Source: Lachnospiraceae bacterium
GTDB lineage: Bacteria; Bacillota; Clostridia; Lachnospirales; Lachnospiraceae
Reading direction: 5' to 3'
Length of the DNA stretch: 6,841 nt
Assembly: GCA_017961385.1 (NCBI GenBank)
Contig: JAGCXJ010000360.1
Coordinates: 1 to 6,841 of the forward strand
In this document: piece after piece, positions 1-6,018 of the stretch
Position numbering within the stretch: the stretch's first letter is position 1
Layout: the number at the start of each line of letters is the position of its first letter
Program-made: the position numbers and the translations under genes
Notes under the pieces: generated by a model
What the model was told of the DNA's origin: nothing
Databases searched by the model: none
What the model saw: the letters and a program-made list of their open reading frames with translations, nothing else

Positions 1-68
1 ATATAGCGATAACACCGTTCATGGTTACAAGAAGCGGTACGCACAGAGTTATCGTTAGTAATAAATGA
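1..68 (+). CDS. C-terminal end of an upstream gene (partial, unidentified)
   Basis: An open frame enters from the left edge with codons starting at base 3, and ends at TGA 66-68, ten bases before the next gene. The 21 visible residues, IAITPFMVTRSGTHRVIVSNK, alternate hydrophobic and polar residues as in a beta-strand end. The stop overlaps the ribosome site of the baseplate gene, as expected for an operon neighbour. In known CIS clusters a gp25-like or PAAR-like protein often precedes the gpJ-like gene, and either would fit, but the tail is too short to decide. A second frame is open to TAG at 56-58 and is less attractive by codon choice and spacing. Confidence 0.5.
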   Translation, partial: IAITPFMVTRSGTHRVIVSNK

Positions 69-70
69 GG
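67..70 (+). promoter_or_regulatory. Ribosome binding site for the gpJ-like gene
   Basis: GAGG lies 8 bases before the ATG at 79 and overlaps the stop codon of the preceding gene, which supports this start and suggests coupled translation. Confidence 0.65.
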
Positions 71-78
71 CGTAAACT

Positions 79-2169
79 ATGCTAAGAGTGGAAGAACTTC
101 AAGGCAGAACATATGAGGAGAGAATGGAAGATGTTCTTAAAGAACTGCCATTAAGATCCTCTGAATGGACCAACTACAATCCTTCCGATCCGGGTATAAC
201 GATACTCGAGAACCTTACTGCATTCAATGCCCTTCAGGGAGCGGAAATAGTCGCTTTAAGCTACAGAGCGAGAATGGCTCTCTTAAAGATGGCGGGATTT
301 GTTCCTGCAAGGGGAAAGTGTTCAAGAGTACTTCTGTCGGCTGATGAACTTGAATATCCGGTTAATATCATGCCGGGTCAGAGATTTCATCTTGGAGATA
401 TATTCTTTGAGACAAACAGAGAGACTGTTGCTGGTGAGTGCAGGATAATCGGAGTGTTTACATCCGATAAGGACGGATTTAGAGATGTAAGCTATGTTCT
501 TGACAGAGAGCTTTCTGTTCCCGCAAGGATATTCTCTCATGATCCCTGCAAAGACAATGCTCTTTATCTCATATACAAAGGCGATGTCAGCAGACTTCGT
601 GAGATTATACTCTATGCGAAGATGACAAACAATGAAAAGAGAAACATCACTGTTGACAGGACAGAGCACATCTTTGCCGACATAGACTGGGAAATTTATA
701 CAGAAACTGGTTTTGAAAAGGTAAATGTAAGAGATTTTACAGGGGCTTTTGCAGGAAGCGGCGAGATACGTATTTCACTTCCTGAAAGTGAGCCGGCTGT
801 TTATTCGCAAACCCCGATATCGGGATACTGCATAAGAGCTGTTCTTAAGCGAGCCGACTATGACATAGTTCCCAAAATGACAAATCTTTACGGATTTTTG
901 TTTGAAGTATGGCAGAAGGATACTTATGCATATTCACAAAGCTTCTCAAAATCCGAGAAAGTGACTATAAGATCGCCTCTTGGAAAAGAAGTATATTATC
1001 TTGTATTTGTCCGTGAAGGGAAAGGTGAGTCATATCGAAGATATGAGATGGTAACCAGCGGAGGAATGCTTGGAAGATACTGTTTCTACGAAGAAACAGA
1101 AGACGGAATGACATTCTTCTTTGAACCCAGGGAATTCGGATATGCTCCGTATAAGGGAAAAGATAGTGTAAGGATCATCATATATAACGAGAAGATAATG
1201 CGTACATATGCTGTAGGCAGAGTCATAGGATATGATGATCAGGAGATAGAACTTCCGCTAAATCATATCGTAACTGAAAGCTTTTTCCTCATAGCCCGAA
1301 GAGAGGATGAAGATGGATATATCTATGATTTTGTAAGACCCGAAAAGAAGGCAGAGGGATCATTGTATTATCATCGGCTTGAAAGCGACGGAAAGATAAT
1401 AATCGAAGATGCAGGAGATTTCATAGGTGCTGATCTTTTCATGGGCAGTGTAGCCGTGACAAACGGCTCGAGAGGGAATATAAGCGCTGGAAACAGACTC
1501 GAGATCGACAATGATGATATAGATGCATTGTTCTTTAATCCCGGGGAAGGTACCGGAGGAACATACAGGGAAACCTTTGAAGAAGTAAGAGCGAGATTCT
1601 TAAAGGATATGCGTACTCCGTATACAGCTGTAACAGCTGAGGATTACGAGTCGATAATAAGGTCAACGCCCGGTCTGTGCATCAGAAAGACAAAAGCAGT
1701 CATTGATGATAAAGAGAACATGGTAAAAGTTGTGGTAATGCCTGATACGGATGAAAAGTTTCCGAAACTTACCGATATATATCTTAACAGGATATCATCG
1801 CGTCTTGAGGAAAGAAGGCTGATCACAGCAGGATTCAAGATCCTTCAGCCCGTATATGCACCGGTCGGTGTCAGAGCTACCGTATATGTAAAGAGACATT
1901 TTTCGGACTGCAGAGCGCAGATAGAGGAGAGGATAAAAGCAAGACTGGATTATCCAAATTCCGATCACAACATCGGAGAAGTATTAAAGTTTGAGGATGT
2001 GTTCCATGCGATAGAGGAACTTCTCTGTGTGGAATATGTATATGAGCTTTCTCTCCATTCTGAAAATCCTAAGATCGCTCAGCTAAAGGAATATGACATT
2101 ATACCCAGATTTGACTGTCTTATCTATCCGGGAAATATACAGCTTCAGATAGTAACATCAGAGAACTGA
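79..2169 (+). CDS. Baseplate J-like wedge protein of a contractile injection system (gpJ/Afp11-like)
   Basis: This 696-residue protein is read as the large baseplate wedge subunit of a phage-tail-like contractile injection system (P2 gpJ, T4 gp6 and Afp11/Pvc11 families), a cytoplasmically assembled structural part that helps lock the baseplate to the tube and sheath. Two family hallmarks are visible. Near the N-terminus is W30-x-x-YNPSDPGITILENL (residues 33-46), the classic start motif of these proteins. Near residues 511-530 is a segment with TPYTAVTAEDYE followed by PGL, the conserved 'VT..DYE' segment. The middle (about 90-480) is diverse and beta-rich by eye and not assignable to a named domain. 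There is no signal peptide or membrane helix. The start at 79 places the family motif at its usual N-terminal distance and has a GAGG site. The gpI-like partner follows after 2 bases, as in other CIS operons. Confidence 0.88.
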   Translation: MLRVEELQGRTYEERMEDVLKELPLRSSEWTNYNPSDPGITILENLTAFNALQGAEIVALSYRARMALLKMAGFVPARGKCSRVLLSADELEYPVNIMPGQRFHLGDIFFETNRETVAGECRIIGVFTSDKDGFRDVSYVLDRELSVPARIFSHDPCKDNALYLIYKGDVSRLREIILYAKMTNNEKRNITVDRTEHIFADIDWEIYTETGFEKVNVRDFTGAFAGSGEIRISLPESEPAVYSQTPISGYCIRAVLKRADYDIVPKMTNLYGFLFEVWQKDTYAYSQSFSKSEKVTIRSPLGKEVYYLVFVREGKGESYRRYEMVTSGGMLGRYCFYEETEDGMTFFFEPREFGYAPYKGKDSVRIIIYNEKIMRTYAVGRVIGYDDQEIELPLNHIVTESFFLIARREDEDGYIYDFVRPEKKAEGSLYYHRLESDGKIIIEDAGDFIGADLFMGSVAVTNGSRGNISAGNRLEIDNDDIDALFFNPGEGTGGTYRETFEEVRARFLKDMRTPYTAVTAEDYESIIRSTPGLCIRKTKAVIDDKENMVKVVVMPDTDEKFPKLTDIYLNRISSRLEERRLITAGFKILQPVYAPVGVRATVYVKRHFSDCRAQIEERIKARLDYPNSDHNIGEVLKFEDVFHAIEELLCVEYVYELSLHSENPKIAQLKEYDIIPRFDCLIYPGNIQLQIVTSEN

Positions 2170-2171
2170 TT

Positions 2172-3230
2172 ATGGTAAATGATATTTGGTATTCGATAAA
2201 GAGCAACAGAATAAAGAGTGCATATTTAAAGGGCTTTGATCATGATGATACAGGCAGTATCACTTTAAATGAAAATGAGAATGAGCACTTTATCTTCTTT
2301 AAACCACTTGATGGAGTAAATGATGCATCGGCCTGGGGACGTTTCAGCTGCAGGCTAGAGACTTCAGAGGAAATGGTATGCTATATATACCTTTTTGCTA
2401 CCGATATCACCTACATAAAAGATGAAAACGGCAAGCTAATAAGTATCGAGGAGATGCTGTTTGATCCCGATATCAGTACATATGACAAGATAACATTCAT
2501 GACATCAAACGGAGCAAAGAGACTTGTTAACTGTGAGGATGCCCTGTTATATGAACTTGAGGGAAGATATCTGTATCTTGCGATAGAGATGATGGGATAC
2601 GGATCGGCCTTTCTAAAGAAGTTAAGGATAAGCGCAGTGGGTGATAACTTTATGGATACATTCCCGCAGGTTTATCAGGAAAAGGGAGGCTTTTTCCACA
2701 GATATATGTCTGTATTCTCAAGCATATACAATGACTTTTCGGAGCAGAATGAACAGCTTTACAAGATGTTGGATCTTAATACATGCTCTGCTGAACTTCT
2801 TGAGATGTACGGATCTTGGTTCGGTATTGATCTAAAGGGTGGATTTTTGAGTGAAGATGTACTTCGACAGCTTGTAAAGGAAGCTTATCAGCTTAACAAG
2901 ATGAAGGGTACCAAAAAGGGAATTGAGCGAGTGCTTGAGATAATACTCGGTGAAAAGCCTGTATTACTTGAAAACCGTATGCAAAACGGCGGAGTCTTTG
3001 AGATAACCATTCTTATAAAACGCAGACTTACCGAAGAATTAAGACATCGTCTTGTCTTCATGGTAGATCAGTTTAAGCCTTTAAGAACTAAGATACGCTT
3101 GATCCAGATGGAGAATGAAGTCGTGCTTGACGGCAATACTTATCTTGATATGAATGCTGCGATACCGCAGGAAAAGAAACCGGTACTTGATGAAGAGGCT
3201 CTGTATGACGGAGCATTCACACTTACATAA
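2172..3230 (+). CDS. Phage tail protein I-like baseplate protein (gpI/Afp12-like)
   Basis: This 352-residue protein is probably the second wedge component, partner of the gpJ-like protein. Residues about 160-310 match the tail-protein-I pattern: MDTFPQVYQE (161-170), a helical stretch, then L200-D201, a LLEMYGSWFGIDL segment (209-221), and an A-x-x-L-x-x-x-KGT-x-x-G-x-x-x-x-L segment (238-255), where the usual RGT reads KGT. The first 155 residues are an added, mostly beta-looking domain that I do not recognise; P2 gpI, at about 180 residues, lacks such a region. The C-terminus (about 315-352) has a VVLDGNTYLDMN segment that looks like a docking strand. No signal peptide or membrane segment is seen. 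It starts 2 bases after the preceding stop with only a weak AGAGA upstream, so coupled translation with the gpJ-like gene is likely. Confidence 0.83.
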   Translation: MVNDIWYSIKSNRIKSAYLKGFDHDDTGSITLNENENEHFIFFKPLDGVNDASAWGRFSCRLETSEEMVCYIYLFATDITYIKDENGKLISIEEMLFDPDISTYDKITFMTSNGAKRLVNCEDALLYELEGRYLYLAIEMMGYGSAFLKKLRISAVGDNFMDTFPQVYQEKGGFFHRYMSVFSSIYNDFSEQNEQLYKMLDLNTCSAELLEMYGSWFGIDLKGGFLSEDVLRQLVKEAYQLNKMKGTKKGIERVLEIILGEKPVLLENRMQNGGVFEITILIKRRLTEELRHRLVFMVDQFKPLRTKIRLIQMENEVVLDGNTYLDMNAAIPQEKKPVLDEEALYDGAFTLT

Positions 3231-3244
3231 ATAAACAATATAAA

Positions 3245-3250
3245 GAGGGA
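3245..3250 (+). promoter_or_regulatory. Ribosome binding site for the STAS gene
   Basis: GAGGGA lies 11 bases before the ATG at 3262, a slightly long spacing. It sits in the 31-base gap after the gpI-like gene, the widest gap in the window, so this gene can start translation independently of its upstream neighbour. Confidence 0.6.
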
Positions 3251-3261
3251 TATTACAAACA

Positions 3262-3561
3262 ATGAACATTGAAGAAGTTAAAGTTGACGGCATGATACAA
3301 CTTAACGCATCGGGAAAGATTGACGCGCTGTCATCAACTGAATTTCAGAATGCCATACTCCAAGGCTTTCAGAAATCAAATGATGTGATACTGAATATGC
3401 AGGATGTGAACTACATATCCAGTGCGGGATTAAGAGGTCTGATCATAGGACAAAAGACCGCATCATCAAAGAAGGGACATTTCACGATTATCAATGTGAC
3501 CGCTCCTGTAAAGGATATACTTAGGGTCACGGGACTTGATAAGGCTCTGGTAATAAAATGA
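3262..3561 (+). CDS. STAS-domain protein (anti-sigma-factor-antagonist / MlaB type)
   Basis: A stand-alone STAS domain of 99 residues, the usual size for SpoIIAA, RsbV and MlaB relatives, soluble and cytoplasmic. Visible marks are the early GKIDALSS turn (18-25), the ILNMQDVNYISSAGLRGLI strand-helix unit (43-61) and the TAPVKDILRVTGLDKAL end (80-96). Aligned by its GL anchor, YISSAGL matches FMDSSGL of B. subtilis SpoIIAA. Ser54 therefore sits at the phosphorylated Ser58 position, while the preceding Asp is replaced by Ser53; ISSAGL is also common in other STAS antagonists. Its stop overlaps the ABC ATPase start (ATGA), so the two should be made together. Roles to consider are a phospho-switch controlled by a kinase (a candidate ATPase lies two genes down), or a regulatory subunit of the adjacent ABC ATPase, as MlaB is for MlaF. 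No sigma or anti-sigma factor is visible here. Confidence 0.9.
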   Translation: MNIEEVKVDGMIQLNASGKIDALSSTEFQNAILQGFQKSNDVILNMQDVNYISSAGLRGLIIGQKTASSKKGHFTIINVTAPVKDILRVTGLDKALVIK

Positions 3562-4232
3562 TCACATTATCTCATATCAATCATTCATATGAGACTGAAG
3601 AAGGTAAGCTCGAGGTTTTTAATGATCTCAATGCTTTGATAGAGGATGATGAGTTTATATTTCTTACCGGAAAGAGCGGAAGCGGAAAGACTACACTACT
3701 TAAGATGCTCTTAAACGAGATAACACCTGACAGCGGGGATATCATTGTTGACGGTGTTAATCTTAGGAGTCTTGCGAGAAGAAAGAAGCCTTATTACAGA
3801 AGAAGCATAGGAGTGCTGTTTCAGGATTTTAGGCTGATACCCGATGTGAGTGTCTATGACAATCTCTATGCTGCCATTCTGGCAACGGGAGGGTCTGCCA
3901 GGGATGCTGAAAAGAAGATCACATATGTGCTTTCGATGTTAGGGATAGATCATCTGCACAAGAGACATCCTCAGGAGATATCCGGAGGTGAAAAGCAGAA
4001 AGTCTGTCTTGCAAGAGCAGTCATAAACCATCCAAAGATATTGCTGGTTGATGAACCTACCGGCAATCTAGATCCTGCATCCAGTGCAGAGATCATGAGA
4101 CTGCTTGATATAATACACAGACAAAAGATCACGATTATCATGGCAACACATGACCAGTCAGTGATTGAAAATACAGATAGACGAATAATAGATCTTGATA
4201 ATATGAACCCGGAGGTTTGCAAACATGAGTAA
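3558..4232 (+). CDS. FtsE-like ABC transporter ATP-binding protein
   Basis: A complete 224-residue ABC nucleotide-binding protein. Seen in order: Walker A GKSGSGKT (38-45), Q-loop with FQDFRLIPDVSVYDN (88-102), signature ISGGEKQ (141-147), Walker B ILLVDEP (161-167) with catalytic Glu166, D-loop NLDP (170-173) and switch His198 in MATHD. All catalytic residues are present, so it should hydrolyse ATP. The FQDFRLIPD wording and the length point to the FtsE/LolD branch, which works with membrane partners to move or trigger envelope machinery rather than simply import solutes. No FtsX-like permease follows. The next gene encodes a two-TM protein with its own ATPase domain. The start overlaps the STAS stop by 4 bases and the end overlaps the next gene by 8. 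True FtsE is normally beside ftsX, so this is more likely a recruited paralogue. Confidence 0.9.
   Translation: MITLSHINHSYETEEGKLEVFNDLNALIEDDEFIFLTGKSGSGKTTLLKMLLNEITPDSGDIIVDGVNLRSLARRKKPYYRRSIGVLFQDFRLIPDVSVYDNLYAAILATGGSARDAEKKITYVLSMLGIDHLHKRHPQEISGGEKQKVCLARAVINHPKILLVDEPTGNLDPASSAEIMRLLDIIHRQKITIIMATHDQSVIENTDRRIIDLDNMNPEVCKHE
4211..4215 (+). promoter_or_regulatory. Strong ribosome binding site inside the end of the ABC gene
   Basis: GGAGG lies 9 bases before the ATG at 4225, within the last codons of the ABC ATPase gene. It fixes the start of the HATPase protein and the 8-base overlap. Confidence 0.8.
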
Positions 4233-5112
4233 ATCACAAAAACTGGCGATAGTGGCGGCAAGCTTTTTCTATGTGATGACAATATTCGCAGGATTCTCAC
4301 TAGAACTGCCGTTTATACTCATTTTCTTTGTGCTCTTTACATTATGCATGATTGGATTTGCATATTTGTGCTTTAATACTCACAACGATTACACGGGAGC
4401 CGATCATCTTCAACAGGAGATAGGGATGCTTCGGGCGGAAAAGGATCAGTTAAAGGCAGACTGTGACAGGACAGTTGAAGAGAAGAATTCCGATATCAGA
4501 AAGATGCAGTCTGAACTAGATGATATCAGAGTTAAGCTTAACAAAGCTGAGGAAGATCTAAAGGCAGCTCAGGAAAAAGAGGACAGCAAAGAAGAGGAAG
4601 AAAGCAGTGTGCGCATAAGCGAACCTTCGATAGAGAGTCTTTTGCCTCCCGATGATGAGGATACAGCTGTTACGGTCGATATCATCGATGTTGCCAGAAA
4701 GGCAATAGCAGAGCTTAAGGATGCGGCTCGTGAAGCCGGTCTTGTAATAAACATCTCTACGGCATCAGATAAGATCATGGTTCATGCAAGTGCTAAGAGA
4801 CTGTTAATCATGTTCAGAAATATCATCGATAATTCAATAAAGTATATGCAGACTGAAGGAACTCTTGTCGTAACTATCTCGACAATAGAGGATGATATCT
4901 TTATTGTTCTTAAGGATACCGGAAAAGGTCTTCCTGAAGATGAGACCAAGCATATATTTGAACTGAATTATCAGGGATCAAACAGGATAAGCGGAAATGG
5001 ACTAGGACTTACACAGGCCAAGGCTATCGTAGAACATTACGGCGGTACGATATATGCAAGAAGCCCTCAGGGCAACGGCATGGGCATATATATACAGCTT
5101 CCGACTTCATAA
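4225..5112 (+). CDS. Two-TM coiled-coil protein with histidine-kinase-type HATPase domain, no H-box
   Basis: A 295-residue membrane protein. Residues 7-25 and 29-50 form a hydrophobic hairpin with almost no external loop. Residues about 60-120 are a charged heptad-like coiled coil, 120-147 an acidic linker, and about 150-295 a GHKL ATPase domain. The ATPase motifs are intact: N-box N199-x-x-x-N203-x-x-K206-Y207, G1 DTGKG (231-235), an F-box around Phe245, and G2 GNGLGL (257-262). Its style is that of sensor histidine kinases rather than SpoIIAB/RsbW. There is no HisKA/DHp H-box: between His61 and His187 there is no histidine at all, so the usual self-phosphorylation site is missing. It may phosphorylate another protein (the STAS protein is a candidate), or use ATP binding as a conformational switch. 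It occupies the place a permease would have next to the ABC ATPase. No response regulator is visible. Confidence 0.85.
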   Translation: MSKSQKLAIVAASFFYVMTIFAGFSLELPFILIFFVLFTLCMIGFAYLCFNTHNDYTGADHLQQEIGMLRAEKDQLKADCDRTVEEKNSDIRKMQSELDDIRVKLNKAEEDLKAAQEKEDSKEEEESSVRISEPSIESLLPPDDEDTAVTVDIIDVARKAIAELKDAAREAGLVINISTASDKIMVHASAKRLLIMFRNIIDNSIKYMQTEGTLVVTISTIEDDIFIVLKDTGKGLPEDETKHIFELNYQGSNRISGNGLGLTQAKAIVEHYGGTIYARSPQGNGMGIYIQLPTS

Positions 5113-5113
5113 C

Positions 5114-5118
5114 AGGGG
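5114..5118 (+). promoter_or_regulatory. Ribosome binding site for the SH3 protein
   Basis: AGGGG lies 9 bases before the ATG at 5128, in the 15-base gap after the HATPase stop. It supports this start, which also gives a normal Lys-Arg membrane-anchor N-terminus. Confidence 0.65.
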
Positions 5119-5127
5119 TAGATAGAC

Positions 5128-5793
5128 ATGAAAAGAAACATGGGAATATTTATGGCTCTTGCCATATTTTACATACTTGTTGCAGTTCTGGCACTCATCA
5201 TACTTGGCGGAAAGAATTCATTCTTTAACAAAGGCAAGGATACATATGGTGCTACTCCGGCAGTGATGAGTCAGACAGTCATTGGTGAGAATGCGGATAC
5301 AAGAGAGAATAATGAACCCGCTACTGTTGAAATAGTTCAGCCGGTCGAAGTCGCTACAGAGATTGAAGATGAAGTTATCACAGAGCCTGAAACGGAAGCT
5401 GAAGAAGAAGTTACAGAGGATATCGAGCCTGAACCTGAAGCAGAACCTGTTGTATATGAGAAAAGATACTTCTCATTTACAACGACCAATGATGAACCTT
5501 TAAGATTCAGAAAAGGTCCTTCAGAGGATGCAGAGATAATTACAAAGCTCTTCACAGGTACGCTCGGGTATGTTACAAAGCCCGGAAATGAGTGGTGCAA
5601 GGTTGTGATGACTACCGGAAGAGAAGGTTATCTTGCGACCGAATTTCTGGGGATGAAAGAACTTAATGAAGATACATATCCGGAGAAGTATATAGATCTT
5701 GTTGAAGCTCCTGATGAGGAACTGACAGCAGCGCAGTTTAATGAGCTTCTTAGAGAAGAGGATACAGAGGAAACACCAGAAGATGATCAATGA
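5128..5793 (+). CDS. Membrane-anchored bacterial SH3-domain protein with acidic stalk
   Basis: A 221-residue protein built as an anchor, stalk and wall-facing domain. A short basic start (MKRN) and one hydrophobic helix (7-26) without a lipobox or clear cleavage site suggest an N-terminal anchor with the rest outside. Residues about 55-110 are low-complexity Glu/Pro/Val/Thr. Residues about 112-178 form a bacterial SH3 domain (SH3_3/SH3b style), with the LRFRKGPS turn (125-132), a hydrophobic LFTGTLGYV strand (141-149), W156 and REGYLATEFL (165-174). A second acidic tail runs 179-221. Such domains in Gram-positive envelope proteins often bind peptidoglycan peptides, although no enzyme domain is attached here. 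It follows the two-TM HATPase after 15 bases, suggesting a shared envelope-facing role, possibly wall sensing or tethering. The direct ligand is not shown by the sequence. Confidence 0.82.
   Translation: MKRNMGIFMALAIFYILVAVLALIILGGKNSFFNKGKDTYGATPAVMSQTVIGENADTRENNEPATVEIVQPVEVATEIEDEVITEPETEAEEEVTEDIEPEPEAEPVVYEKRYFSFTTTNDEPLRFRKGPSEDAEIITKLFTGTLGYVTKPGNEWCKVVMTTGREGYLATEFLGMKELNEDTYPEKYIDLVEAPDEELTAAQFNELLREEDTEETPEDDQ
5290..5457 (+). other. Low-complexity acidic Glu/Pro/Val/Thr stalk region
   Basis: The coding stretch for residues 55-110 of the SH3 protein is dominated by GAA/GAG, CCT/CCG and GTT codons. The densest part (residues about 85-108) has near-repeats of E-P/E-A pairs. It is a flexible, highly negative spacer between the membrane helix and the SH3 domain. 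It is not a perfect tandem repeat. Confidence 0.6.
5766..5771 (+). promoter_or_regulatory. Ribosome binding site deciding the start of the small charged protein
   Basis: AGAGGA lies 11 bases before the ATG at 5783. The earlier in-frame ATG at 5741 has no purine-rich site in front of it and would force a 53-base overlap with the SH3 gene, so 5783 is preferred. Confidence 0.5.
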
Positions 5794-6010
5794 CGAGCTG
5801 TCAAAGAAGAATAAACAGAAAAATGAGCGCGATATAAAGATCGCAAGCGGATATTATGACGAAGAGGAAGAGACATATATGTATGATGTCCGCAAGCCGA
5901 TGGAATTCATAAACGAATCCGAAGGCGGAGTTTTTGATATATCAAAACAGACAGGCATAAACACTGCTAAGAGCGTTTTTGACCGCACTGCAAGCTTTAA
6001 GACCAGATAA
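5783..6010 (+). CDS. Small charged protein of unknown function
   Basis: Predicted length is 75 residues from the ATG at 5783. I do not recognise the family. The first 20 residues are lysine- and asparagine-rich and likely helical (MINDELSKKNKQKNERD), followed by an acidic YYDEEEETYMYD patch (24-35) and a polar C-terminus with SKQTGINTAKSVFDRT (54-69). There is no cysteine, signal peptide or membrane segment, so it is probably cytoplasmic. It overlaps the SH3 gene by 11 bases and ends 8 bases before the AAA+ ATPase gene, a placement that argues for a real, co-translated gene. An upstream ATG at 5741 would add 14 residues but lacks a ribosome site. It might be an adaptor or chaperone for the injection system, but this rests on position alone. 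Confidence 0.65.
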   Translation: MINDELSKKNKQKNERDIKIASGYYDEEEETYMYDVRKPMEFINESEGGVFDISKQTGINTAKSVFDRTASFKTR

Positions 6011-6013
6011 GGA
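6009..6013 (+). promoter_or_regulatory. Ribosome binding site for the AAA+ ATPase gene
   Basis: AAGGA overlaps the stop codon of the small protein gene and lies 5 bases before the ATG at 6019, supporting this start and coupled translation. Confidence 0.6.
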
Positions 6014-6018
6014 TAACT

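Noticed and set aside
322..669. Minus-strand open frame of 115 codons inside the gpJ-like gene
   Set aside because: Fully within a well-supported gene on the other strand, with no recognisable motif and no ribosome site noticed.
79..3230. Ordinary prophage tail region
   Set aside because: gpJ/gpI-like genes also occur in phages, but what follows is regulatory genes and an Afp15-like AAA+ ATPase. No tail fibre, lysis, portal, terminase or integrase genes are visible here. A remodelled tail origin cannot be excluded from this window alone.
3216..3244. Promoter-like pair before the STAS gene: TTCACA, 17-base spacer, TATAAA
   Set aside because: The boxes fit sigma-A fairly well, but a transcript would start near 3251, after the GAGGGA ribosome site at 3245-3250, and leave only an 11-base leader. 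Likely an AT-rich coincidence; 5'-end mapping would decide.
3231..3261. Possible terminator in the widest intergenic gap
   Set aside because: The 31 bases hold no GC-rich stem-loop or T-run, only AT-rich sequence and the ribosome site.
4225..5112. Ordinary two-component sensor histidine kinase
   Set aside because: No H-box or DHp helix is visible and no response regulator gene is present in the window.
3558..5112. Canonical ftsEX cell-division pair
   Set aside because: The following gene has two TM helices and a HATPase domain, not the four-TM FtsX permease with its large external loop.
5741..5782. Longer start for the small charged protein (extra 14 residues)
   Set aside because: No purine-rich ribosome site precedes ATG 5741 and the overlap with the SH3 gene would be 53 bases; ATG 5783 has AGAGGA at a workable distance.
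5337..5790. Two overlapping minus-strand open frames opposite the SH3 gene
   Set aside because: Composition follows from the acidic stalk and SH3 codons; no ribosome site or family resemblance.
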